A DNA stretch of 64,000 nucleotides from Tethya wilhelma (taxonomy: Eukaryota; Porifera; Demospongiae; Tethyida; Tethyidae): the NCBI GenBank assembly GCA_964030475.1, contig CAXIPT010000010.1, positions 316,177 to 380,176 of the forward strand, in the 5' to 3' direction. A program made the translations under genes and the position numbers. This document shows positions 38,801 to 52,200 of this stretch, one piece after another (position 1 is the first letter of the stretch; every line of letters begins with the position of its first letter). The notes below the pieces were generated by a model. It was not told the origin of the DNA and did not search any database. It worked only from the letters and a program-made list of their open reading frames with translations.

Positions 38801-41800
38801 TCCATTTTCATTAAAGAGAATAACTGGTATCAGTAAATCTACAGAAGTGTTCAATATTTTCACGTAGCATAGCACTATGAATGTCACAAAGGCTTCAGTA
38901 AGATCCCACTCTCTGCGTATCTTGACAAAGCATTTGTAGAAAGGTTTCCACAAGAAAACAACCAAACTATACCGGCCGTGTAGACTTACAAGAATAAATG
39001 TTGCTATCATAAGTAGAACAGGATAAATAGCTATGGCATAGTCCAGTACTAATGTCTGCATCATGGTCATAGAGGGGTGGATGCAGTAGGAAGAATAGAG
39101 AAATCGAAAAAAGTCCAAGTTAAACATTCCATAAGAACTGCCTAAAATTTTTGCAAGAATTTTGGTTGTAGCAGTGTTGCTGACATTATTAATCAGTGTT
39201 ATTGTAAAGAACCTAGCTATTACTGGTGCTACAACAAATTGTGTTATGAGAATATATCCTTGAAATTCTCCAGAAGAGATAGAAATTCTGAATATTATTA
39301 TCACAAAGTAAAATATAGTCAGTGGTCCATATGCCATTGCAACATATTTGAGCAAGTTGTAAGCCATGTTGGTGGAATTACATCTCACACAATCCCTTGT
39401 ATATGAATAGATTGCAGGGGCATACCCTTTCAAGCAACTTCCACACATTTGACCTGTTCGGTTCAATTTAAGACCATGGCACAACTCATCATTCACTGTT
39501 GTAAGATTTTCTCCTTTGGCTATCACACTATAGAGGTTTCCTTGGCAGCGTTCAGGAGAGTTAATATTCATTTGGCATCTTTCAACACAATAACCCACAG
39601 TGATTTTTTTAAAATGTTCATTATAAGACATACAGTAACAAAACGCTAGTGCTATGGTCTTTGTATACTTGTCACAAAAGACATTTGCCAAATCAGTCTC
39701 TGCATGGACACTCACAATTGCTATCATTTTTGCTTCTTACCATTCCAAAGTGACAGCTGGCATTTGATAATTTGAAGTGGTATGAGTCTATCGTGGTGGT
39801 GTTCTTGGAGTTTTCTCCTGCCACACAATAATAGATGGCCATGACTGAAATTATTGCCAATACTTGAAAACACTCTGTCATTTTTTTCCCTTCATTTGTA
39901 TATATTACTTTTTCCATGCATTTAAACAAACTTGACTTGTTTGATGAGCTGCTCTCTCTCAGTTCTATCGTTTTTTTTAGTTTGCAACTGTTTAATGCAT
40001 GAGGTAATTCAGTTCTTGAAGTAAGTTGAGTAGATTCTGGTAAATTTAGAGAACTTGTACCCTTTTTGGGAAAATGTTGTTTGCTTTCGTAAGTGATGTG
40101 AGTACTAAATCACAGTTGATAGACAATATCAGTGTTTTCAGTATAAGCTCCTAAGAATTGGGTTACAATAAAATAAGACTTTTACCCCACTTACATCGCC
40201 AGCTACCCTCCATTGTTTCCTCATGCATAAATAGTGAGTATTCAAAGGATTGCTATTGAATTTGTTACCCTAACATACATACATAGAGTCGCGTTGCTCA
40301 ATCCACATTCAAATTGTGTCAAATTTTTGTGTGCTAAGTATTTACTTAACCTTCCATATAAATACTTGTGGCTTTACTTCATTCAGCTTTTAAGTATAAT
40401 ACAGTATAATTATATGGGCTTGAAATGCATTCAATAATTATGATAAACTTACAAATACAGTTATGAAGGTTAGCATCTATGCATTGTTTAGTTTGATAAA
40501 CATCTGCATAATTATACAATGTTCAATGCATACTATTGTAGGGGGGGGGGGAAATTGACCAGTATACACGTTTGTTATCTAGCCAACAGTATGCCTATGC
40601 AGTAATGTGGTTGAAATAACCTACATGTAGTGGTTAAATTATTGTACAGTGTCTAAATCAAAGAGATAGACCCATCACTGCGTTCAGATGTACCCAGCAG
40701 TATTGGTTGTATTTCACTTTCATTGTCAGCTTGGACAGTTTTTTTACAAAATTTTGTGGTAATTTTTGCTATAAATGCTTTAACCTTTCCTCGTGGTAGA
40801 ATAAGGGATATCATCAGTCCAACACCATACAAGAAATGCACTGTAACTGCTATAGTTAGTGCAACATTAGAAACAGCCTTGTGATAATTGTGCACATGAA
40901 TATCTCGTGTAGATCCACAATCGCCCTTAACAATAAAAGACACCCCAGTACATATCATCATCAGTGCATCGATTTTGCTGTGCATTGAGTTCCTGTGAGG
41001 TTGCACTGCTGCAATCACAGTTGCTGAAATCAGCAGGACCATGCCGACTACTAACAAATAGGAGTAACCATTTACAAGTGTTGAGAATATAAGGTTAATG
41101 TATCGAATGATTAAATAGAAAACTGCAAAATGGTGATAATTTCGAGGAACAGTTTTAAAGCAACCGTAGAAGACTTCCATGAAAGCATGTAGAATTCGTC
41201 TGCGAATTTTGAAGTAGTTCAAGCATCTCTGAAACCAAAGGCTAGGGTACAAGCACAACAGCATCAGAGGTAGAATGTTGAAGATGGTCATCATTATCAT
41301 TGCTAGCACAGCATATGGGATGTGATCATGACCGAAGTACTCTACAGTTCCACTAACCTGAAGATAAAGCTTGCTAAAAGTTGTTCCATTTTCATTGTAG
41401 AGAATAACTGGTGTCAGTAAATCTAGAGAAGTGTTCAATATTTTCATGTAGCATAGCAATATGAATGTCACAAAAGCTTCAACCAGAGATACAGTGAGAT
41501 TCCATTCTCTGCGTATTCGAACAAAGCATTTATAAAAGGGTCTCCACAAGCGAATAACCAAACTATATCGGCTGTGTAGACATACAAGAATGTATGTTGC
41601 TAGCACAAGAAGTAGAGGGTAGATAGCAATGGCATAGTCCATTGCTAATGTTTGCATCATGGTCATAGAGGGATGTATGCAGTAGGATGAATAAAAGGAT
41701 CGAAAGAAGTCCAAGTTAAAAATTCCGTAAAAACTGCATAGAATTTTTGTTAAATTTTTGGTCAAAGCAGTGTTGCTGCCATTTTCAATGACTGTTCTTG

Positions 41801-44800
41801 TAATCAACCTAACTATACCTGGTGCAACAATAAATTGTGATGTGAGAATGTATCCATGAAATTCTCCCGAAGAGATAGAAATCCTAAATATTATTATTGC
41901 AAAGTAAAATATGGTCAATGGCCCATATGCCATAGAAATGTATTTGAGCAGGTTGAGAGCAGTATAGGTCGAATTACAGCTCACACACTCCATTGTATAG
42001 GAATAAATTGCTGGGGCATACCCTTTCAAACAACTTCCACACATTTGACCTGTTCGGTTCAAGTTAAGTCCGTGGCACAATTCATCATTCACTGTTGTAA
42101 GATTTTCACCTTTGGCCATTACATGATAGCGATCTTTTTCCGCTACTAAGCGTTCGGGAGGGTTAAGATTCACATGGCATCTTTCAACACAAAAACCCAC
42201 CGTGATTGTTTTGAAATGTTTATTGTAAGACATACAGTAGCAGAAGGGTAGTACTATAGTTTTTGTATCTCTATCACAAATGAGAATGTACAACACAGTC
42301 CCTGGGCATTCACAATCACTTCCATTTTGGCTTCTCTGCATCCCAAAGTGACAAGTTGAACTGGTATTTGATCTGTATGAGGCTATTGTGGTGCTGTTCT
42401 TCATGTTTTCCTGTGCAACACAGTAATGGACGAATATGGCGGAAATTATCACCAAGACTTGACAACACTCTGCCACTTGTTTTCCCTTCATTTTTTCACT
42501 TTTTTTTTCCACGCTTAGCTTAGTTTGTACCCAAAATCAACTTCTTTGATAAGCTACTCTTTTCTGTACTAAATGTTTTCAGTTAGCAGTTATTTTGATT
42601 CATGGGACTGTCTTGTTATTTCAATTAGTGATTAAAGGAAGTTGAGTAGATTCTGGTAAAGTTTAGAGAACTTACAAAATACCCTAGTTGGGAGAATATT
42701 GTTTACTTTCTAATGGTGATACCTCAGTTGATAATATGATGTTTTCAGTATCACCTCCTAAGAATTAGGTTACATTAAGACTTGTGTTGCTAGCTTTTCT
42801 CTATTGCTCTAGTACTCAGCATTAAAGGAACTGTGTCACTATATAAGCACTGTTTTGCTACCAAAAATAAAATACGTGACGTTTTGTGACATTTTTTGTT
42901 GACAAATGCACAATATACGTACATACACGGGGCTAATACCCGGGCGTGGTACCCAGATCGCGCAAGAAACAAAACAAAAAACGTCACAAACGGTCCTAGA
43001 ACATCATAAAATGTCACACATTTTATTTTTAGTAACAAATCACCGCTTATATAGTGACACAGTTCCTTTAACAGTTTTTATTCAAAGGATAATTATTAGC
43101 CCAACATTCATTAGTGACATTGATTGATCGGTGTAGTATTTTTCTGTGTGGTTTGCATGTGCTGGGCTCAGTATTATAATATATATATATATTATATATA
43201 CTTAACCTTCAGCATTTGTGTACTTATAATATGGCATTACTTTATCTCAGCTTTCGAGTGCATTGCATCAATCTCCACAAGTCAACTATATTCTTAAGTA
43301 ATGCCAACTGTGTTTAGCTTGTATGTGTATTGCCCTATACCCATTCTTCCATTGACTGGTAAATGTTAACAACCAGTTTTATCGTTTTATAGGACTTTGT
43401 GTCTGCTAAACTTGGACAGAGGTTCATTGAGCCTCAAACTGCTGAGCTGGCTGTTGTGTTCAGAGATTCATCTCCCACCACTCCTCTTATCTTTGTCCTC
43501 TCTCAGGGAACAGATCCGGCAGCTGACTTGTACAAGTTTGCCGAGGAGGTAAGCTGTTTGTGATCTTTCAAATACAAAACATGGTGTGGATTGAGAAGTA
43601 GTAGGAGTTGGGGGATTAACTCAAATGATAGAGCGCTCACTTAGCATGCGTACCGGGATCGATTCCTGGATCTTTCAATTTTTTGTCATACTTTTGTGAA
43701 AATCGATTCGAGTTTACTGACTGACCTCAATTGTTTGATGCTTATGAGTATGGTTGGGGGATTAGCTCAAATGGTAGAGCGCTCGCTTAGCATGCGAGAG
43801 GTATCGGGATCGATACCCGGATCCTCCAATTTTTTTATTTTACTTTTGTTGGAAAAAGTTAACTTAACTGACTTCTATTGTTTGAGTGTGATGGCCAGAT
43901 CCTCCATTTCTTGTTGTTGTTGTTTTTTTCTTTGTTTGTTTGTTTGTTTTCTCCTTCTGTGTAAAATGTTCTGATTATAGTAGGGACAGCAACAATTGGA
44001 TAGTAGTGTGTGTGATATATATAACAGTTTTTTTCTCTTTACTGGTGACTATTTGTAGATGAAGTTCAACAAGAAGCTGTCAGCCATTTCGTTGGGTCAA
44101 GGTCAAGGACCACGTGCTGAAGCCATGATGAGACAAGCCATGGATCGTGGTCGGTGGGTGTTCTTTCAGAACTGTCATCTCTCTCCCAGTTGGATGCCCA
44201 GTCTGGAGAGACTCATAGAACACATTGATGGAGACAAGGTATATGAAGCTTGTTTACCAATGCACTTCTGTCAGTGTAAAGATATTACCGTATAGCACAA
44301 AAATTTGGCGGATTTTAATATTCATAGATTGGCAGTTTTGGTAAGGACTACCAATATTAAATCTGCCAAACTGTAATAAAGTACGCCAATCATGAAATTT
44401 TTGACAATCCGCCAAATTTTATTCCCGCCAATATTTTGTGCTATACGGTATGTTCTTGTGTACATAACCTTGTGAGCACTTTTGAGAATACTCAATAGCA
44501 CACATTGGTGTTATCTACGAGTTACTAAGTGTGCCACAATAGTCACACAGTATTGTGAACACATCATGTACAGTTTCCCCAATACCACCAGCCAGTAGTA
44601 ATGTGTGGTTTTTTTTGTTAATTTAGCTTGGTTGTTTGTTTTTGAGTGATATGTTGTATTTAATTGTCTCCTGCTAATAGGTTCACAGAGACTTTCGTCT
44701 GTGGTTGACTAGTATGCCCAGTCCACAGTTTCCAGTACCAATTCTACAAAACAGTTCGAAGATGACTATTGAACCTCCTCGAGGTATCAAGGCCAACCTC

Positions 44801-45048
44801 TTGAAATCTTTTACTGGATTCAACGATGAATTCTTAGACTCAAACAGCAAGGTACCTTATGCATGTGGTGGTCAGCTCAATGTAGCTTTGGATGCACACA
44901 ATTGAATCTTACATATTTTGTGCACTCACCAAAGTTACATAACTACATATGTTATTGTGATTCGGTGATGCCTTACATCGGAATATGTAGGTTTTCAACC
45001 TACAGTTTTGTGGTGCAATGGAAAGTGGTACTACACTACTGTTTTATT

Positions 45049-45088
<40 letters not shown>

Positions 45089-46216
45089 TTACATGATGTA
45101 CCTATTCCTAATTGATATTGTCTGTTTCCTTGCAGCGTGATGAGTTCAAGTTTCTTCTCTTCTCACTGTGTGTCTTCCACGGAGTGACTCTGGAGAGGAG
45201 GAAGTTCGGAGCTCTTGGTTTCAACATCCCCTATGAGTTCACCGATGGAGACCTGAGGATCTGTATCAGCCAACTGAGCATGTTTCTAGATGAGTATGAA
45301 GAGATTCCATTCAAGGTATGTATACCTTAATGATAGTGTGTTGAAGTATTAATAATCAGCTTATTTGAGGTTTGTATACCCCGTGACCATTTCGTGAAAA
45401 CAGTTCTTTTTTTTCTAAATGATATGAGATTAGTATTCATGAGACAAAGCCATAGTTGTATGGATCCATTGTGTATCAGATTTGCATGCATCTTCTTAGT
45501 GAAAAGGGAAGTCCAGTTCAATGAATTATGTGTTCACTTTAATAGGCATTTATAGGTAGAGCTAACTTTCCCTATAGCTTTTACTGTGTAAATGTAAATA
45601 CTCTTCCCAGGTGCTCAAGTATACTGCTGGTCACATCAACTATGGTGGTCGTGTCACTGATGACTGGGACAGGCGATGCCTCATGAACATTGTCAACAGT
45701 TTCTACAGTCCCAGAGCTCTCAATGATGAGTACAAGTTCTCGGAGTCTGGAGTCTATCGCCAGTTGACCCCCTCGGAGTCTGATCACAAGGTATGTGCAA
45801 TTGTTATAGTATCATTTGACAGTTGTTTTTTTCAATCAATTCTTGATGACTATAAAGATTTCCTAATACTTATTTACAGTATGGCTTTACTAGAATGTTA
45901 TAGGTCTACCCTTAGACTTTTTGTACTTGTACTATTGATCTACTCACATTCAACTTAGAAGCTGTTTAGTTTTAATCTCCTGGTATACAAAAAAATTAGT
46001 ATACAGAATTGATACCTCACAAGCAATATAGTCCTTCCTTTCCCTATTCATGCATAGCATTGAATATAATGTTTATGGATGCAAAATTGATTAGGAAAAT
46101 CATCGTTTAGAGCATCCATTGATTACATTGGGAAAGAAACTTTTCATAAACCACTTGAATAGATCTCGTGAAGCTTAAGCTAAGACTTGTCAATAAGCTT
46201 AGGTGACAATTATACT

Positions 46217-46264
<48 letters not shown>

Positions 46265-49200
46265 ACACATGCATTGTTGCATAACCCTTAAGTGGTTGGC
46301 ATGGTTGAGTGCCACACACTTAAGAGCGTGCAACTATTNCAGAGTGTTTTCAAGTATTGGCAATAATTTCAGTCATAGTCATCTATTATTGTGTGGCAGG
46401 AGAAAACTCCAAGAACACCACCACGATAGACTCATACCACTTCAAATTATCAAATGCCAGCTGTCACTTTGGAATGGTAAGAAGCAAAAATGATAGCAAT
46501 TGTGAGTGTCCAGAGTCTGATTTGGCAAATGTCTTTTGTGATAAGTATACAAAGACAATAGCACTAGCGTTTTGTTACTGTATATCTTATAATGAACACT
46601 TCAAAACAATCACTGTGGGTTATTGTGTTGAAAGATGCCATGTGAATATTAACTCCCCTGAACGCTGCAAAGGAAACCTCTACAGTGTGATAGCAAAAGG
46701 AGAAAATCTTACAACAGTGAATGATGAGTTGTGCCATGGTCTTAAATTGAACCGAACAGGTCAAATGTGTGGAAGTTGCTTGAAAGGGTATGCCCCTGCA
46801 ATCTATTCATATACAAGGGATTGTGTGAGATGTAATTCCACCAACATGGCTTACAACTTGCTCAAATATGTTGCAATGGCTTATGGACCATTGACTATAT
46901 TTTACTTTGTAATAATAATATTCAGAATTTCTATCTCTTCTGGAGAATTTCAAGGATATATTCTCACAACACAATTTGTTACTGCACCAGTAATAGCTAG
47001 GTTCTTTACAATAACAGAGGTTAACAATGTCAGCAACACTGCTACAACCAAAATTCTTGCAAAAATTTTAGGCAGCTCTTATGGAATGTTTAACTTGGAC
47101 TTTTTTCGATTTCTCTATTCTTCCTACTGCATACATCCCTCTATGACCATGATGCAGACATTAGTACTGGACTATGCCATAGCTATTTATCCTCTTCTAC
47201 TTGTGATAGCAACATATATTCTTGTAAGTCTACACGGCCGATATAGTTTGGTTGTTCGCTTGTGGAAACCTTTTTACAAATGCTTTGTAAAGATACGCAG
47301 AGAGTGGGATCTCACTGTATCTCTGGTTGAAGCCTTTGTGACATTCATATTGCTATGCTACGTGAAAATATTGAACACCTCTGTAGATTTACTGACACCA
47401 GTTATTCTCTATAATGTAAATGGAACAACCTTTAGCAAGCTTTATCTCCAGTATAGTGGAACTGTAGAGTACTTTGGTCATGATCACATCCCATATGCTG
47501 TGCTAGCAATAATAATGATGACCATCTTCAACATTGTACCTCTGGTACTGTTGTGCCTGTACCCTAGCCTTTGGTTTCAGAGATGCTTGAATTATTTCAA
47601 AATTCGTCGACGAATTCTACACGCTTTCATGGAAGTTTTCTATGGCTGCTTTAAAACTACCTCTCAAAAATATCGATACTTTGCAGCTTTCTATCTAACT
47701 ATTCGATACACTAATCTTATTATCTCAATGTTTGTAAATGGGTACTCCTACATGTTGGCAATAGGCCTGGTCTTGCTGATTTCAGCAATTTTGATTGCAG
47801 CAGTGCAACCTCACAGGAACACAATGCACAGCAAGATAGATGCACTGATGATGATGTGTACTGGTGTGTCCTTTATTATCAACAGTGATTACGGCACAAC
47901 AAAGGATATTCATTACTATCATGATCACATTTCAAACGTTCCACTAAATATACTAATTGCAGTGCATTTTTTCTATGGTGTTGGACTGATGATATCCATC
48001 TTTCTACCACGAGGAATGGTTAGAGCACTTAGAGCAAAAATTCACACAAAATTTTGCAACAAAGCTGTAGTCCAAGCTGACAATAAGATTGAGACTCAAC
48101 CACTGCTGTTGGGTATGACTGAAGGCAGTGATGGGTCTCCCTCAGATATTTGCTAGATAACCACAATGATTCCACAATGAAACATTTAATTTCTTTAAGA
48201 GTTACAGTGTCACTCATCAACCTCGGTATTACTGTAGAGGCACAGTATTAGGCAAACATATTAGAGTGCATATTTGTAAAGAAACACCAGTCAATGTCGT
48301 GCATTATTATAATCACATTTTTTGGTATATAAAGTGTATGAATGTCCTGACAGAACCTTATTCAAAATATAGCGCAATACAAAAACCATATACGCAGCAT
48401 AATTACAGACCCCAAATATTTCTCATAACGTATCTTGCTTCCTAATTTATTGTGGGGATACAAGTGTATGAGCCTACAATGGACCAGCAACTATAGCTAT
48501 AGCTTTCAGCTTGCAAATAATTATGTAGTCTATTCACGCGTTACTATATACATGCTTTACAACAATAACTATGACTTCTAGTAACTGAATGGTAAGAGTA
48601 TTAAAAACGAATTGGAAAGGTTATGGTTCGAATCCCAGAGTTCTAGATCTAAAGGACAGCTATATATGAAGAATAGTATCCACGTTAAATCCCAAACTAT
48701 CATAAATCAAAACAATACAGTTATTAATTAGACACCCTTTGGTAAGGGTTGGCATTATTGNTTCATTATAATAAAGAACTGGTGTCAGCAAATCTAGAGA
48801 AGTGTTCAATATTTTCACGTAGCATAGCACTATGAATGTCACAAAGGCTTCAACCAGAGATACAGTGAGATCCCACTCTCTGCGTATCTTTACAAAGCAT
48901 TTGTAAAAAGGTTTCCACAAACGAACAACCAAACTATACCGGCTGTGTAGACTAACAAAAATAGATGTTGTAATCACAAGTAATAGAGGATAGATGGCAA
49001 TGGCATATTCTAGTGCTAATGTCTGCATCATTGTCATAGAGGGGTGTATGCAGTAGGAGGAGTAAAGAAATCGAAAAAAGTCCAAGTTAAATAGTCCATG
49101 AAAACTGAACAAACCTTTTATTAGATTTTTGGTTGAAGCAGTGTTGCTGACATTATCGATTGCTGTTCTTGAAATGAATCTAACTATACCTGGTGCGACA

Positions 49201-52200
49201 ATAAATTGTGATGTGAGAATGTATCCTTGCAATTCTCCAGAAGAAATAGAAATCCTAAATATAATTATAATTAAATAAAACACAGTCAGTGGTCCATATG
49301 CCATTGCAATGTATTTGAGCAAGTTGTAAGCCATGTTGGTGGAATTACATCTCACACAGTGCATTGTATACGAGTAAATTGCAGGGGTGTATCCTTTCAA
49401 GCAACTTCCACACATTTGGCCTGTTCGGTTCAAGTTAAGACCATGGCACAACTCATCATTCACTGTTGTAAGATTTTCTCCTTTGGCTATCACACTATAG
49501 TGGTTTCCTGTTAAGCGTTCAGGGGAGTTAATATTCACGTGGCATCTTTCAACACAATAGCCCACTGTGATTGTTTTGAAATGTTCATTGTAAGACATAC
49601 AGTAACAAAAAGGAAGTGCTATAGTATTTGTATCTTTATCACATTTGATTATGAACAAGTTAGTGTCTGGACACTCACAATTGCTACCATTTTTGCTTCT
49701 CACCATCCCAAAGTGACAACTGCTGTTTGATATTTTGGAGTGGTATGAGTCTATCTTTGTGATGTTATTGGTGTTTTCTCCTGCCACACAATAATAGATA
49801 GCTACGACTGAAATTATTGCCAAGACTTGAAAATACTCTGCCATTTGTTTTCCTTTTATTTTTATTACTTTTTTTTCATGCATATATGCAAACTTGACTT
49901 GTTTGATGAGCTGCTCTCTCTCTCTCAGTTCTGTCGACGTTTTTGTTTGGAACTGTTTTAATGCATGCATGCATGGAACAAATTTTTTTATCTCATCAGT
50001 TGTTGAAGCAAGTTGAGTAGATTATGGTAAAATTTAGAAAATCTTTAAAATACCCTTATTGGGAAACTTTTTTGCTTTCATAAGTGTTTACCCTGAATAT
50101 GATTACTAGATGATATCAGTGTTTAAATATTACCTCCTAAGAATTGAGTTAAGAAAGACCTACACTGCTTGCATGGCCAGCTGTCCTCTACTGTTTCAAT
50201 TCTCGTAAATAGTCAGAATTATTATAATTTAATTTGTTAGGCCAACATATATACATACATTACTAAGCATAATCTGCCTGTAGCATTCTATCAATAATGC
50301 CAACCCTTACCAAAGGGTGTCTAATTAATAACTGTATTGTTTTGATTTATGATAGTTTGGGATTTAACGTGGATACTATTCTTCATATATAGCTGTCCTT
50401 TAGATCTAGAACTCTGGGATTCGAACCATAACCTTTCCAATTCGTTTTTAATACTCTTACCATTCAGTTACTAGAAGTCATAGTTATTGTTGTAAAGCAT
50501 GTATATAGTAACGCGTGAATAGACTACATAATTATTTGCAAGCTGAAAGCTATAGCTATAGTTGCTGGTCNCGGTTATTGACATAGTTGCTGTAGCATGT
50601 AGCAGAGCTAGTACTATCATCAATGTACACAGCTCCTCCATACTTTGCAATGTTTTTTCTCAGTACAATTGTTGGTGATTTAGCATGCAAATACTCTCCT
50701 GTATCACCAGCATGCAAATAGCACGACTGATCTCTACATTGCGGACTACTCTTTAGTAAATATATCTTAGCTCCACTCTCTAAACACATTCCTCCTCCTG
50801 TGCCAGCATTGTTTTCATCAATTGTTGTATTCGAATTATCATGTGATCTGATTGTTGAACTAATGGCATGAATACCTCCACCTCTTGCAGTTGCACTGTT
50901 TCTAGAAATAGTAATTATTTCCCTGAAATTGAGTTCACTCTGATAAGCATAGATGCCCCCTCCTGACACTACAGCCATATTGTCAGAAACACTGACATTT
51001 CCGAACATGTAGAGCTTACTTTCTATGGCTGCAATGGCCCCACCTTGTAAAGCTCTATTGTACATAAGATGGACTCGTCCTTGAAAGGCTAGCTCACTTT
51101 GAAAGCTAGTCACTGCTCCTCCTCCTTGTGATGAGTTGGAATAATGTGAATTGTGTGTAATATTTGTAACTCCTTTAAAGGTTGCATTGGAAGAATAAAG
51201 AAGCAGTGATCCAAGGTTATTTGAAATAGTGGTGTTTCCAGTCATGTGTAATATGCTCTTTTCTGCATATACCACACTGGTGGTTGCCTGGTGGTTCTCT
51301 ATGTCAAGGAGTCCACTGGTACTAAGAATAATCGATTGAATGTATATTGCAGATCCTGCACCCGCTGCACTATTTTCACATAGTATGCTGTCACGTATAG
51401 TAGACACACTTACGTCAGAAACAGCATTTATTGCCCCACCACTACCTAGAGTCCCTGTCACACTGTTTTGGTTGAATCTGCTTTGCTCTATTTCAAAAGT
51501 GGCACTGCCTGCGAAGAATGCTCCACCCTTTCCACCTTCCCCAGTCACAGTGTTTTTGTCGAGCGTGCAGTTCACTAGGATGATATTTCCGTACAAATTA
51601 AAAGCGTGGATTGCTCCACCATTGCAATTTTTACCAACCAAGCTGTTGCTGTTGAGGGTGCTATTCAGTATGTGTACTTTTTGTGTGTCAGTTATCATTA
51701 GTGCTCCCCCATCTCCTCCATCTCCTATTACACTGTTGAAATTGAATGTGCAGTTAAGAATCAAATGTGAGGTGTAGAAGGTGTCCATGGCACCGCCGTT
51801 TCCATTGTGTCCGACTACAGAATTGTTGTTTAGTGTACTGCTGTTTATTGTGACTCTACTAAACTGTGCAAGCACTGCCCCACCCCCTTCTCCATCTCCT
51901 ATCACGCTGTTATTGCTGACTGTGCTGTGTTGGATGTTGATAATACTGGAGTCGCCGTACACTGCTCCACCACTGCTATACTCTCCATAGGCAGTATTTT
52001 CGCTCATTGTACTGTGATGTATGTTGAGTGTACACGAGCGGATGAGCATTGCTCCACCAGATCCAGTAACTGTGTTGTTCCTGATTGTGCTGTTAAATAT
52101 GCCGATATTCTCACTTGAAATAATATACAGTGCTCCACCAAGTCCGACAATTCCTGTCACACTGTTTCCAATGAATACGCTATTTTTGATTTGAATGGTG

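Noticed and set aside
43902..43960. TTG/TTTG-rich run after the tRNA-Ala as a possible CRISPR-like or satellite array
   Set aside because: It is a simple low-complexity run with no spacer structure.
48482..50570. Large biological inverted repeat flanking a multipass gene
   Set aside because: Both copies end exactly at contig joins and match without visible mismatch, which fits an unmerged overlap better.
51340..52118. Several + strand open frames opposite the beta-helix receptor
   Set aside because: Shadow frames produced by the repetitive Gly/Ala/Asn codons of the antisense gene.
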